From Lentisphaerota bacterium (GTDB lineage Bacteria; Verrucomicrobiota; Kiritimatiellia; CAIQIC01; Lenti-01), in contig JAAZBB010000046.1 of NCBI GenBank assembly GCA_012514035.1, positions 1 through 32,755 of the forward strand: 32,755 nt of DNA. The letters run 5' to 3'. Numbering within the stretch: position 1 is the first letter of the stretch; every line of letters begins with the position of its first letter. Shown one piece after another: positions 6,421 through 14,965 of the stretch. The notes under the pieces are model-generated. The model was not told the origin of the DNA. It did not search any database and was given only the letters and a program-made list of their open reading frames with translations. The position numbers and the translations under genes are program-made.

Positions 6421-7308
6421 TCATTCAATGTTCTGCACCTGTTCGCGGATCCGTTCCAGTTCCGTCTTGACGGCAACGACCCGGCGCGTGATAGCCACGT
6501 CGTTGGCCTTGGCCCCGATGGTATTGATTTCACGGCCCAGCTCCTGCACCAGGAAATCGAGGGGCCGGCCGACCGGGCCGCCCGCCGCGAGCAGGTCCGC
6601 GGCCTGCGCCAGATGACTGTCCAGGCGGACCAATTCCTCGGTGATGTCCGCCTTGTCGGCGAACAGGGCGATCTCCCGGAGCAGACGCTCATCGGCGGCC
6701 AGGTCGGCGGCCGGCAGCGCCGCGGCCAGGCGCCGGAGCAGCGCCGCGCGGTAGGCCTTGGCCACGCCGGGCGCGCGTTTGCGAATGGCCGCTGTTTCCC
6801 GCCGTACCCGTTGCAGGCGCGCGGCGACATCGCGGCCCAGGACCGCCCCTTCCCGGCGCCGCATCTCCTGCAAACCCGCCAGCGCGGCGGCCAGGGCCCT
6901 GGCCACCACCGGCCACAACGCCGCCAGATCGGCGGCGCCGCGCTCGTTCACCAGCACCTCGGGCAGCGCCAGCAGCGCCGAGGCCTGCAAGTCGTCCGGC
7001 AGGCCGAGTTGCTTCGCCGCCGCACGCAGCGCGGCAACCTGGGCCCGCGCCAGGCCGACATCCACTCGCACGCCCGGGGAAGGCGCCGCTCCGGTCCAGG
7101 CCACGCGGATCTCGCCCGAAACCCGGCCACGCGACAACGCACGATGGATTCGCTCCTGGATGCGGGATTCGAACGAGGCGAGGAATCGCGGCAGCGCCAG
7201 ATTCACATCCAGTTGCTTGCGGTTGACGCTGCTGAGTTCGGCCTCGACCCGCGCGTGGCGATTGGCGGCCGTGCCGGTTCCCCGGCCTGTCATGCTCATC
7301 AGATTCAT
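6421..7308 (-). CDS. yicC: YicC family endoribonuclease-like protein
   Basis: 295-residue cytoplasmic protein of the YicC/YloC family, recently linked to RNA cleavage and small-RNA turnover. The N-terminus has the family signature M-S-M-T-G-R-G, with N-R-K-Q-L-D-V following, and the C-terminal 45 residues are nearly canonical: Q-E-L-G-R-E-I-N-T-I-G-A-K-A-N-D and E-L-E-R-I-R-E-Q-V-Q-N-I-E. The central part is Ala/Arg-rich and variable, as in the family. It heads the yicC-gmk-coaC-coaB operon, matching the conserved yicC-gmk neighbourhood of many bacteria. Confidence 0.94.
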   Translation of the reverse strand: MNLMSMTGRGTGTAANRHARVEAELSSVNRKQLDVNLALPRFLASFESRIQERIHRALSRGRVSGEIRVAWTGAAPSPGVRVDVGLARAQVAALRAAAKQLGLPDDLQASALLALPEVLVNERGAADLAALWPVVARALAAALAGLQEMRRREGAVLGRDVAARLQRVRRETAAIRKRAPGVAKAYRAALLRRLAAALPAADLAADERLLREIALFADKADITEELVRLDSHLAQAADLLAAGGPVGRPLDFLVQELGREINTIGAKANDVAITRRVVAVKTELERIREQVQNIE

Positions 7309-7347
7309 CGGCTGTGCGTTCCGGCCGCCGCGGCGGCAACCATGTTC

Positions 7348-7377
7348 ATCCTACGCCGGCGGCGGGCGCGGCGTCAA
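7348..7377 (-). promoter_or_regulatory. Putative promoter of the yicC-gmk-coaC-coaB operon
   Basis: On the minus strand TTGACG (7372-7377, five of six) is followed after 18 bases by TAGGAT (7348-7353, four of six), about 40 bases upstream of the yicC ATG. The -35 overlaps the final codons of the phospholipase-like gene, so the operon may be transcribed both from here and by read-through. Confidence 0.5.
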
Positions 7378-8207
7378 TGCGCACCCGCGGCGCCGACCGC
7401 CTCCGGGACCTCCGCCGGCGGCGCGGTCACTTCATCGGAGACAATGGCATCCCAGGCCAGTTTATATTGTTCGGCCATGTCGGCGGAATCCAGCCAGACA
7501 AGGTTTTCCCAGTTGGAGACCTGGGCAACCGTGGTGAAATTGTAGCTGCCGGTGACGACCCGGCGAAGATCGAACACCATGAATTTGTTGTGCATGGCCG
7601 CGTATTCCCCCGCTGTGTGGATCAGCGTGACAGGCACGCCCTGGTCCCGCAGCCAGGCGACGAGCTTGCGGGCGCCGGGAAACTCCGCCTGGTTGGCATC
7701 CATCTTGACCGCGACGCGCACGCCGCGTCGGTGCGCCTCCGCCAGGGCTCGGGCGATGCGCGTGCGGGTGAAGGCATAGGCCGCCACCCAGATGCTTTCC
7801 CGGCTCTGCGCAATGGACTGGAGAATCACGTCTTCGCATTCCTCGTTAAACGCGCAGAGGGCGTCCACCCGCGTTTGAACCGGGAGCGGCGAATCGAACA
7901 CCTCCTCCCGCGATTTGCCGTACTGCCGTTCATAGCGCTGGCGGATGTGGCGACCGTAGAAGGACCCCTTGGATTCGGCCGCCTGAAACTCCGCCCAGAC
8001 CTCCACGGGCACCTCGAAGTAGCGGATGAATGCCGGGTCATCGCCCAGCCGTAGTTTCAGCGTGCCCTCGGCGGCGGTGTCCTCGCGTTCGTAGGTGATG
8101 TCGTGCAGCCAGTCGCTCTCCGCCTCCAGGCGCTCCTGCACCAGGGCGGCCGACGCCCCCGCGCAGGCGCCGCACAGCAGCGCCAATCCCAGCCATCGTT
8201 TGCTCAT
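7374..8207 (-). CDS. Secreted KTSR + phospholipase D-like (single HKD) nuclease
   Basis: 277-residue exported protein. Residues 1-21 form a signal peptide (K-R followed by a hydrophobic stretch ending A-S-A). Residues about 45-95 match the KTSR domain (I-R-Y-F-E-V-P-V-E-V-W then A-E-S-K-G-S-F-Y-G-x-x-I-R). Residues about 110-260 are a phospholipase D-like domain with one HxKxxxxD motif (H-N-K-F-M-V-F-D) followed by the T-G-S-Y-N-F-T motif. A single HKD motif implies a homodimer, as in the endonuclease Nuc/EDTA-resistant nuclease group, so DNA or phosphodiester cleavage in the periplasm is the best guess. The ATG at 8205-8207 precedes the signal peptide and has an AGGACGGA purine run upstream. 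Confidence 0.88.
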   Translation of the reverse strand: MSKRWLGLALLCGACAGASAALVQERLEAESDWLHDITYEREDTAAEGTLKLRLGDDPAFIRYFEVPVEVWAEFQAAESKGSFYGRHIRQRYERQYGKSREEVFDSPLPVQTRVDALCAFNEECEDVILQSIAQSRESIWVAAYAFTRTRIARALAEAHRRGVRVAVKMDANQAEFPGARKLVAWLRDQGVPVTLIHTAGEYAAMHNKFMVFDLRRVVTGSYNFTTVAQVSNWENLVWLDSADMAEQYKLAWDAIVSDEVTAPPAEVPEAVGAAGAH

Positions 8208-8234
8208 GGTTCCGTCCTGCCTTTCGACGGTACG

Positions 8235-8263
8235 AGCATAGGCCAGGAGGCGGCGCGGTTCAA
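8235..8263 (-). promoter_or_regulatory. Putative promoter of the KTSR/PLD gene
   Basis: On the minus strand TTGAAC (8258-8263), 17-base spacer, TATGCT (8235-8240). The predicted transcription start would be about 20 bases before the ATG. The -10 is one of several TATGnT boxes in this window. Confidence 0.45.
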
Positions 8264-8441
8264 CCGAGAGTTTGCGCCGGCGAAAATATTTTGATGGCGG
8301 GCTTGGCCGAGCGCCCCATGCCCCAAGACAGATTGACCGGAATGACCGTGAAACTGGCGCAGCCATCGAATCCGCATGGTTTCGCCCCCCTCCGGCCCCC
8401 CCCAGAGGGGTTGGATTCAATGCCCACACAGCCATTCATTT

Positions 8442-8467
8442 ATTATGGAGTTTATAAACTCCATAAT
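8442..8467. repeat. Perfect 26-bp AT-rich palindrome
   Basis: Each 13-base half reads ATTATGGAGTTTA, giving an uninterrupted dyad in the 435-bp gap between the KTSR/PLD gene and the exosortase gene, 175 bases before the exosortase ATG. It is strikingly AT-rich against GC-rich flanks. No T-run follows, so it is not a standard terminator; an operator or replication/recombination site is possible. The rest of the gap (8264-8441, 8468-8601) has no ORF of note, only a CCCCTC/GAGGGG hairpin at 8387-8410. Confidence 0.75.
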
Positions 8468-8601
8468 CGAAATTATTGCCACATCAACCTTGGGCAACAC
8501 CCACCCACGGACGAGGTCTTCAATTGAGGTTGCCCCTCCGGTTCCGGCCGTTGGATCCAAACATAGATGCGCCCTCCGCGATTTGGGGCTCGACTTTGCC
8601 C

Positions 8602-8631
8602 TTTGCAGGTCGGTGAAGGATCGGGTATGTT
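8602..8631 (+). promoter_or_regulatory. Possible promoter of the exosortase operon
   Basis: TTTGCA (8602-8607), 18-base spacer, TATGTT (8626-8631). Four of six matches in each box. The start point would be only a few bases before the ATG at 8643, giving an almost leaderless transcript. Confidence 0.3.
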
Positions 8632-8642
8632 CCGGAACTTTC

Positions 8643-9614
8643 ATGAACGAACCCCTCCAGAAAGCCCTCCCCGGGCCGGCCGGATTCGGCTGGTCGCGCC
8701 TGTCGAATTCCGCCCGGCGGGAGATCGGCTTCTGGGCCGTGGTGGCGGGAATGCTGTTTTTCATGTTCCATCTGCACGGCAACAGCCAGGAGGTGGCAAC
8801 GTGCCGCCATTCGCTGTTCCTATGGCTGCGCAGCCGCTGGCAGGGCGACTACGCCTATGGCATGTTCCTGCCGCTGGCGAGCCTCTTTGCTCTGTGGCGG
8901 CGGCGCCGGGAAATCGCCGCGGCGCCCACGGGCGTGGACTGGCGCGGCGCCGGGGTGGTCGCGGCCGCGCTGTTTCTCCATTGGCTCGGAGTGTTGGCGC
9001 AGCAGCCGCGTATTTCCGCGGCGGGCCTGATCTTTCTGCTCTGGGGCCTCCCTTTCCTTATATATGGATACGGCGTTGCCCGCTGGCTGCTGTTTCCCTG
9101 CGGCTATCTGTTTCTTGCCATCCCCTTGAATTTCATCGACAGCATGACCGCGCCGCTGCGCATCTTCGCCACGGCGGTATCCGCCGGAATCCTCAACGGC
9201 TTCGGCCTGGAAGTCCAGCGGGTTGGATCGGGGCTGTTCTCCGCCGCCGGCAATCCGTTCTCGTTCAATGTCGCCCCGGAATGCAGCGGCCTGCGGTCGC
9301 TGTTGGCAATGACGGCGCTGATGGGCTTCTACGCCTGGTACAGCCAGAAGACTCTCGCCAAGAAATGGATTTTATTCCTGGGCAGCATCCCGGTGGCGGT
9401 CATCGCCAACATCTGCCGCATCATTCTGGTCGTGGTGGCCGCCGCCATCTGGGGGCAGGAGACCGCGATGGGGCTCTGGCACGACTATTCCGGCTATCCA
9501 ATTTTCCTGATCGGCATCGCGACGATGCTGCTGCTGGACCGGCTGCTCAACATGGACTACCGCACCGCATGGACCCGTCTCAAAAATCATTTCTTGGCGC
9601 GCGCCTCTTCGTAA
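8643..9614 (+). CDS. Exosortase (EpsH/Xrt family membrane transpeptidase)
   Basis: 323-residue polytopic inner-membrane protein, with about eight hydrophobic segments. The three invariant exosortase residues are present in order: C214 in A-P-E-C-S-G-L, R259 in N-I-C-R-I-I, and H280 in W-H-D-Y-S-G-Y. The family cleaves proteins carrying PEP-CTERM-like C-terminal sorting signals and is thought to transfer them to an extracellular polysaccharide. The ATG at 8643 is preceded by GGAA and agrees with the expected short cytoplasmic N-terminus. The following EpsI-like gene overlaps it by 46 bases. No obvious PEP-CTERM substrate is encoded in this window, so substrates must lie elsewhere. The location next to UDP-sugar and polysaccharide export genes fits the known exosortase-exopolysaccharide link. 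Confidence 0.93.
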   Translation: MNEPLQKALPGPAGFGWSRLSNSARREIGFWAVVAGMLFFMFHLHGNSQEVATCRHSLFLWLRSRWQGDYAYGMFLPLASLFALWRRRREIAAAPTGVDWRGAGVVAAALFLHWLGVLAQQPRISAAGLIFLLWGLPFLIYGYGVARWLLFPCGYLFLAIPLNFIDSMTAPLRIFATAVSAGILNGFGLEVQRVGSGLFSAAGNPFSFNVAPECSGLRSLLAMTALMGFYAWYSQKTLAKKWILFLGSIPVAVIANICRIILVVVAAAIWGQETAMGLWHDYSGYPIFLIGIATMLLLDRLLNMDYRTAWTRLKNHFLARASS

Positions 9615-10339
9615 TCGCCGCCCTGGCCCTGACCGCCTGGGCGCTGGTCTTCAAGACCGGCGTGGCGAACACCGACGAGGCCGGGATCGTGCTGCAGTTG
9701 CCCGCCCAGGTGGGCGACTGGGACGGCTTGGATCTGCTGTTTTGCCCCGACCGGAACTGCGGCGGCCAGTATCTCGCCGCGCGGCTGGAAACGCCCGGCG
9801 TCTGCCCCCGCTGCGGGGCGGCGCTGGGCAACATGAACTGGGCCGAGCGCGCCATGCTGCCGAAAGACACCGGCATGGTGCGCAAATACTACGCCCGCGC
9901 CGGCAACCGCGACGGCATCCACGCGTCCATCGTGCTCAGCGGCGACGACCGTTCCAGCATCCACCGGCCGCAGGTCTGCATGACAGCCAGCGGACACGAG
10001 ATTGTCCGCGAACAGGTCATCCGCATCCCTCTCGAGGAGCGCGCCGCCCCCCTGGAAGTGATGGTGATGGACATGAGCCGGTCCACCACGAATTCCGACG
10101 GGACCCCCGCCATCCAGACCACCTTCTACGCCTATTGGTTCGTGGGCAAGGATCGCGAGACCGCTTCCCACATCGTCCGCATGGCCTGGATGGCCTATGA
10201 CCGGGTGGTCCACGGCGTTTCCCATCGCTGGGCCTACATCGCCCTGTCCGGCGCGCGCGATCCCGCCTCCAACGCCCATTTCCAGACCATCGCCGACTTC
10301 GCCAGCCGACTCCATCCCGCCTTGCTGAAACCCGATTGA
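9569..10339 (+). CDS. Exosortase-associated EpsI-like protein with inserted zinc-ribbon motif
   Basis: 256-residue protein with one N-terminal membrane anchor (about residues 12-29) and a large domain outside the membrane, matching the EpsI/DUF3485 protein found beside exosortases. Typical EpsI pieces are the [12 protein letters not shown] segment (40-51), S-I-H-R-P-Q-V-C-M, and the Y-W-F-V-G / R-M-A-W segment near the end. Unusual is an insertion after GDWDG: C59-x4-C64 ... C79-P-R-C82, the pattern of a small zinc ribbon. EpsI proteins that I know lack it. The start ATG at 9569 lies inside exosortase (46-base overlap) and precedes the anchor, implying translational coupling. The role of EpsI is not firmly known; it is thought to assist exosortase or polymer processing. 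Confidence 0.85.
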   Translation: MDPSQKSFLGARLFVIAALALTAWALVFKTGVANTDEAGIVLQLPAQVGDWDGLDLLFCPDRNCGGQYLAARLETPGVCPRCGAALGNMNWAERAMLPKDTGMVRKYYARAGNRDGIHASIVLSGDDRSSIHRPQVCMTASGHEIVREQVIRIPLEERAAPLEVMVMDMSRSTTNSDGTPAIQTTFYAYWFVGKDRETASHIVRMAWMAYDRVVHGVSHRWAYIALSGARDPASNAHFQTIADFASRLHPALLKPD

Positions 10340-10340
10340 C

Positions 10341-11324
<984 letters not shown>

Positions 11325-11338
11325 CGAAAGGAACCGCC

Positions 11339-11899
11339 ATGTACCTGCGCTATGTCAACAAGCTGGGTATTCCCCGGGACATCGAACTGACCGGTGAACC
11401 TCTGTCCATCGGCCGCAGCCGGGAGGCGGACATCCCCCTGCTGGATGAAAAAGTCTCCCGCGTCCACTGCGGCATCCGCCTGTCCGAGGGCGAGTTCTAT
11501 CTCAAGGATCTCAAGTCCCGCAACGGCACGTTCGTCAATGGCCAACGGGTGGAAGACACGGTCAAGCTCAAGGCCGGCGACCGCATCCAGGTCGGCGCCG
11601 TCGTCTTCGTACTCGAAGCCGCCTCCGAAAAGGCAAACGCCGCCAAGGGTCTGGCTTCCGTGCAGGACGCCATGGCCGATGGCAAGGGCTACACCACCAT
11701 CCTCAAGGAAATCGTCGAGGACATGCCCGCCGCGGCCCCCGCCAAAGCGGTCAGCGCCGAGCCCCCCCCGCCCCGTCCCACCATCCAGATTCATCACCCC
11801 GCCATCAAGATTTCCACTCCCCCCGAGGAACCCATCCCCGCCCCCAACTCCGCCGATACCCCTCCCGCCGGCCGGAAGAAGATCATCATCAAGCGTTAG
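11339..11899 (+). CDS. FHA-domain protein
   Basis: 186-residue cytoplasmic protein. Residues about 5-98 are a forkhead-associated domain that binds phosphothreonine: the loops read I-G-R-S, S-R-V-H-C, L-K-S-R-N-G-T-F-V-N-G. The rest (about 100-186) is a low-complexity Ala/Pro-rich linker ending in a basic R-K-K-I-I-I-K-R tail. AAAGGA precedes the ATG, 14 bases after the UXS stop, so it is in the same transcript. A Ser/Thr kinase partner is not encoded here. A signalling or scaffold role in the envelope operon is likely; the target is unknown. Confidence 0.9.
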   Translation: MYLRYVNKLGIPRDIELTGEPLSIGRSREADIPLLDEKVSRVHCGIRLSEGEFYLKDLKSRNGTFVNGQRVEDTVKLKAGDRIQVGAVVFVLEAASEKANAAKGLASVQDAMADGKGYTTILKEIVEDMPAAAPAKAVSAEPPPPRPTIQIHHPAIKISTPPEEPIPAPNSADTPPAGRKKIIIKR

Positions 11900-12006
11900 G
11901 AGCTCCCTGCCCGGTCGGGCATGCCCCCGTTCGAATTTGATACTTGTATTGCACGCCGAAGGGAAGAGAATGACCCGTGTTTTCTTGCGAAGGCAGGAGA
12001 GTAACC

Positions 12007-12453
12007 ATGAGTTTGAAAAAGCCACTGACCGCTGAAACCATCTGCCTGAACCTGCAGGGGACCACCAAGGATGAAGTCCTGGCGGAAATGGTGGATCTGC
12101 TGATGGCCTCCGGCCACATTCGCGACCGAGACGCCGTGCTGCGCGCCATCACCGAACGCGAAAGGCGCATGAGCACCGGCATGCAGAACGGCATCGCCAT
12201 CCCCCACGGCAAGACCGACAGCGTCGATTGCCTGGTGGCCGCCCTGGGTATCAAGCGCGGTGGCGTCGATTTCGGCGCGCTCGACGGCCAGCCCTCCAAC
12301 ATCTTCGTCATGACTGTTTCGCCCGACAGCCGCACCGGACCCCACATCCAGTTTCTGGCCGAAATCAGCCGGCCGCTCAATGACGGGGCCATCCGCTCCA
12401 AGCTGCTTTCCGCCACCACCCGCGAGGAAGTCCTTCATCTCCTGATCGGCTGA
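12007..12453 (+). CDS. PTS EIIA-type (PtsN/fructose family) regulatory protein
   Basis: 148-residue cytoplasmic protein consisting of one PTS EIIA domain of the fructose/nitrogen type. The phosphorylated histidine is H67 in G-I-A-I-P-H-G-K-T. GGAG precedes the ATG at 12007; an in-frame ATG ten codons upstream is less likely. No sugar permease (EIIB/EIIC) is nearby; the gene is followed after 22 bases by a cation/proton antiporter. This points to a regulatory EIIA that adjusts ion transport, as PtsN does for potassium systems in Proteobacteria; that is an inference from the pairing. A 107-base gap separates it from the FHA gene, with a GCCCG/CGGGC hairpin near 11911 and no clear promoter. Confidence 0.9.
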   Translation: MSLKKPLTAETICLNLQGTTKDEVLAEMVDLLMASGHIRDRDAVLRAITERERRMSTGMQNGIAIPHGKTDSVDCLVAALGIKRGGVDFGALDGQPSNIFVMTVSPDSRTGPHIQFLAEISRPLNDGAIRSKLLSATTREEVLHLLIG

Positions 12454-12475
12454 CCGCCGCGTCCGGAAGGCCTGC

Positions 12476-14107
12476 ATGTCGGCCGCTGCCGAACCCCATC
12501 CGATGGCCCAGTTCATCATCCAGTTCGGCCTGCTGATTGTCTTCACCCGCCTCGGCGGCTTCTGGTTCCGCCGCTGGCTGCGCCTGCCCGGCGTGCTGGG
12601 CGAGTTGATCGCGGGCCTGATCATCGGTCCCTATGCGCTGGGCCACCTGTCCTGTTGCGGGCTCGGGCCCCTCTTTCCCCTGACGGAGGCCGGACCGGTG
12701 TCGCTCGAACTGCACGCCATCGCGAACTTTGCCGCCATCATTCTCCTCTTCCTGTCCGGACTGGAGACCGACCTGTCGACCTTCCTGCGCTATTCCGTCG
12801 CCGGCACCATAGTCGGTATCGGCGGCGTGGTGTTCTCCTTCGCGCTGGGTGCCGGATGCGCCGTCTGGTTCGGCCTGGCCCCCGGCTGGCTGGCCCCCCC
12901 CGCGCTGTTCCTCGGGGCCATCGCCACCGCCACCTCGGTCGGCATCAGTGCCCGTATTCTCAGCGAACGCCGCAAAATGGACTCCCCCGAGGGCGTCACC
13001 ATCCTCGCCGCGGCAGTCTTCGATGACGTGCTCGGCATCATTGTCCTGGCCATCGTCGTGGGGATGACGCGCAGCGCCTCCGGGGGGGGGCAGCTGGCCT
13101 GGGGGGAAATCCTGGCGATTTCCGCCAAGGCCTTCGGTTTCTGGATCGGCGCCACCCTCGCGGGCCTGCTACTGGCCCGGCGTTTTTCCCGCATGCTGAA
13201 ATATTTCAAGAGCCCTCAGGCCATCGCCGCGCTGGCCCTCGGCTTCGCCCTGCTGCTGGCGGGCCTCTCCGAGATGGTGGGCCTCGCCATGATCATCGGC
13301 GCCTACATCATGGGCCTGTCCCTTTCCCGCACCGACCTCGTCCAGGTCATCCAGAAGGAGATCGAAGGATTACATAATATCCTGGTCCCCGTGTTTTTCG
13401 GCACGATGGGCATGCTGGTTGACCTGGCGACCATTCCGGCCGTGCTCAAGGTCGGCCTCGTCTATTCCCTTTTCGCCGTCATCAGCAAGGTCGCCGGTTG
13501 CGGCCTGCCAGCTCTCTTCTGCGGTTTCAATCTCCGCGGTGCCTTCCGCATCGGTGCCGGCATGCTGCCCCGTGGCGAGGTCGCCCTCATCATCGCCGGC
13601 ACCGGCCTCACCTCCGGCGCCATCGGCCAGGACGTCTTCGGCATCGCCATCTTGATGACGCTCGTCGCCATGCTGTTGGGCCCCCTGATGCTCTCCGGCA
13701 GCTTCGAGCATCCCGCCAGCGGCCTGCGCAAGCCCGAAGACGCCGCCAAGGCCCAGAGCAAGGAAATCATCCTGGCCTTCCCGTCCCCCGACATGGCCGA
13801 CTTCATGCGTAGCCGCATCCTCCGCGCCTTCCGCCAGGAAGAATTCTACGTCTACCGCCTCGCGCCGGACACCCCCACCTATCACATTCGCAAGGAAGAC
13901 ATGTTCTTCACCCTCGAATGCGAGGGCAACACCGTCGTTCTCAGCGCCGCCGCGCAATACGAAACCCTGGCGCGCCTCGTCATTGCCGAGGAAATGCTGA
14001 CCCTGCGCTCCATGCTCCACATGGCCCAGGAAAATCCCGACATCGCGTCCATGGAACACGACCTTGTCGCCAGCCTGTTCTCCGACGACAAAAAGGACGA
14101 TCCGTGA
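12476..14107 (+). CDS. Cation:proton antiporter, CPA2 family (NapA/KefB-like)
   Basis: 543-residue inner-membrane protein. Residues about 10-415 are a Na+/H+ exchanger domain of roughly 12-13 helices, with G-A-I-A-T-A-T-S-V-G-I-S (148-159) in the first crossed helix and D183-D184 in F-D-D-V-L-G-I in the second. The double aspartate is typical of electrogenic Na+/H+ exchange (NapA, GerN), while KefC-type proteins have QD, so sodium/proton antiport is likelier than potassium efflux. Residues about 420-543 are a soluble cytoplasmic tail with no NAD-binding TrkA signature; this is a plausible contact for the upstream EIIA protein. The last four bases overlap the start of the next gene. Confidence 0.92.
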   Translation: MSAAAEPHPMAQFIIQFGLLIVFTRLGGFWFRRWLRLPGVLGELIAGLIIGPYALGHLSCCGLGPLFPLTEAGPVSLELHAIANFAAIILLFLSGLETDLSTFLRYSVAGTIVGIGGVVFSFALGAGCAVWFGLAPGWLAPPALFLGAIATATSVGISARILSERRKMDSPEGVTILAAAVFDDVLGIIVLAIVVGMTRSASGGGQLAWGEILAISAKAFGFWIGATLAGLLLARRFSRMLKYFKSPQAIAALALGFALLLAGLSEMVGLAMIIGAYIMGLSLSRTDLVQVIQKEIEGLHNILVPVFFGTMGMLVDLATIPAVLKVGLVYSLFAVISKVAGCGLPALFCGFNLRGAFRIGAGMLPRGEVALIIAGTGLTSGAIGQDVFGIAILMTLVAMLLGPLMLSGSFEHPASGLRKPEDAAKAQSKEIILAFPSPDMADFMRSRILRAFRQEEFYVYRLAPDTPTYHIRKEDMFFTLECEGNTVVLSAAAQYETLARLVIAEEMLTLRSMLHMAQENPDIASMEHDLVASLFSDDKKDDP

Positions 14108-14493
14108 ACCTACGCGCCGCCGCCCTCGCCCTGGGCGCCGCGCTTTTTGCCGGCGGCACTCCCGCCCAGCCGCCGCCTGCCCCGCCCCCGCCGGCCACTC
14201 TGAGCCCCGGCGATGCCCTCCTCGTCCGCATCCAAGGCATGGGCGGCGGCATTCCGGAATACCGCGAAGTGGTCGACAGCGAAGGTTGCATCGAAATACC
14301 GTTCGTCGGCTTCCTCACTGCCGCCGGCCGGACTCCCGCGGATGTCGCGGACGGTATGAGGACCGCCTATGCCGCCGCCGGCCTCGCCAGCAATGCCGAG
14401 ATCCGTCTGACCTATGTCACCCATTTCGACCCGCCCCCCGCCCGTACCAACCTCGTACGCATCCAGGATCCCCGCCAACCTGTCAGTCCCTGA
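14104..14493 (+). CDS. Short polysaccharide export (Wza N-domain) protein
   Basis: 129-residue exported protein. Residues 1-22 are a signal peptide ending near T-P-A-Q, followed by a Pro-rich linker. Residues about 31-106 form one polysaccharide-biosynthesis/export domain: L-S-P-G-D-A-L-L-V-R-I-Q, then V-D-S-E-G-C-I-E-I-P-F-V-G and G-R-T-P-A-D-V-A. Wza-type proteins are normally longer, with SLBB domains and an outer-membrane helix; both are absent. The start is GTG at 14104, overlapping the antiporter stop (GTGA) with AAGGA upstream, so translation is coupled. It may be a stand-alone accessory to a larger Wza elsewhere. It has no lipobox cysteine. Confidence 0.82.
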   Translation: MNLRAAALALGAALFAGGTPAQPPPAPPPPATLSPGDALLVRIQGMGGGIPEYREVVDSEGCIEIPFVGFLTAAGRTPADVADGMRTAYAAAGLASNAEIRLTYVTHFDPPPARTNLVRIQDPRQPVSP

Positions 14494-14928
14494 CCCGACG
14501 CCCTCCTGCAATCCGGCGTTTGGATGGACCATTTTCAAGGCAACCAATCGTTTCCGGTCCATGCTTCTTATCCTACCCCGGCCGACGAAAACGTTTAATC
14601 ATATCTATTCCATTTATAACATGATACACTTATATTTATTCGTTTTTATATATTTCATGTTTAATTAATCATAGTCAATCCAGACAGAGAACGCGAACCA
14701 ATCAGCAGCGGCAGGATCAATTCGGCTGCGCACAGGCCACGGAGGTGACGCTCACCGGTATGGACGCCGCCGCGATCCAGAGTCGGAATTCAGCCGGAGG
14801 CGGAACCACGAATACGACCCCTGTCTGGAACATGCTCCTGCCAGTGGCTGTTCCATTCTCCACGGCAGGGCGGAAGTGCGCGCCCCAACGCACCTGCGCA
14901 CTTGAGCCGTGCGCAACACAAAAAAGAC
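14494..14928. other. Non-coding gap with an AT-rich island (14580-14680)
   Basis: About 430 bases without a supportable gene. Positions 14585-14680 are very AT-rich (ATATT, TTTATATATTT, TTTAATTAAT), in strong contrast with the surrounding GC-rich DNA. They may be a curved promoter region, the edge of a lost element or a matrix for a regulator. Positions 14700-14950 hold 70-codon open frames on both strands without ribosome sites or recognisable domains; I reject them as genes. Confidence 0.5.
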
Positions 14929-14958
14929 GTGCCACCGCGCATCACCATCCGCTATGAT
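14929..14958 (+). promoter_or_regulatory. Putative promoter of metF
   Basis: GTGCCA (14929-14934), 18-base spacer, TATGAT (14953-14958, five of six). The -10 ends seven bases before the metF ATG, so transcription would begin at or next to the start codon. Confidence 0.4.
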
Positions 14959-14965
14959 GTGCGCC

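Noticed and set aside
14717-14957. 70-codon frames on both strands before metF
   Set aside because: No ribosome site, no conserved motif, and they overlap each other; probably chance.
14494-14965. Riboswitch (SAM or SAH type) upstream of metF
   Set aside because: I looked for the conserved core of these classes and did not find it; the -10 box next to the ATG also leaves no room for a leader.
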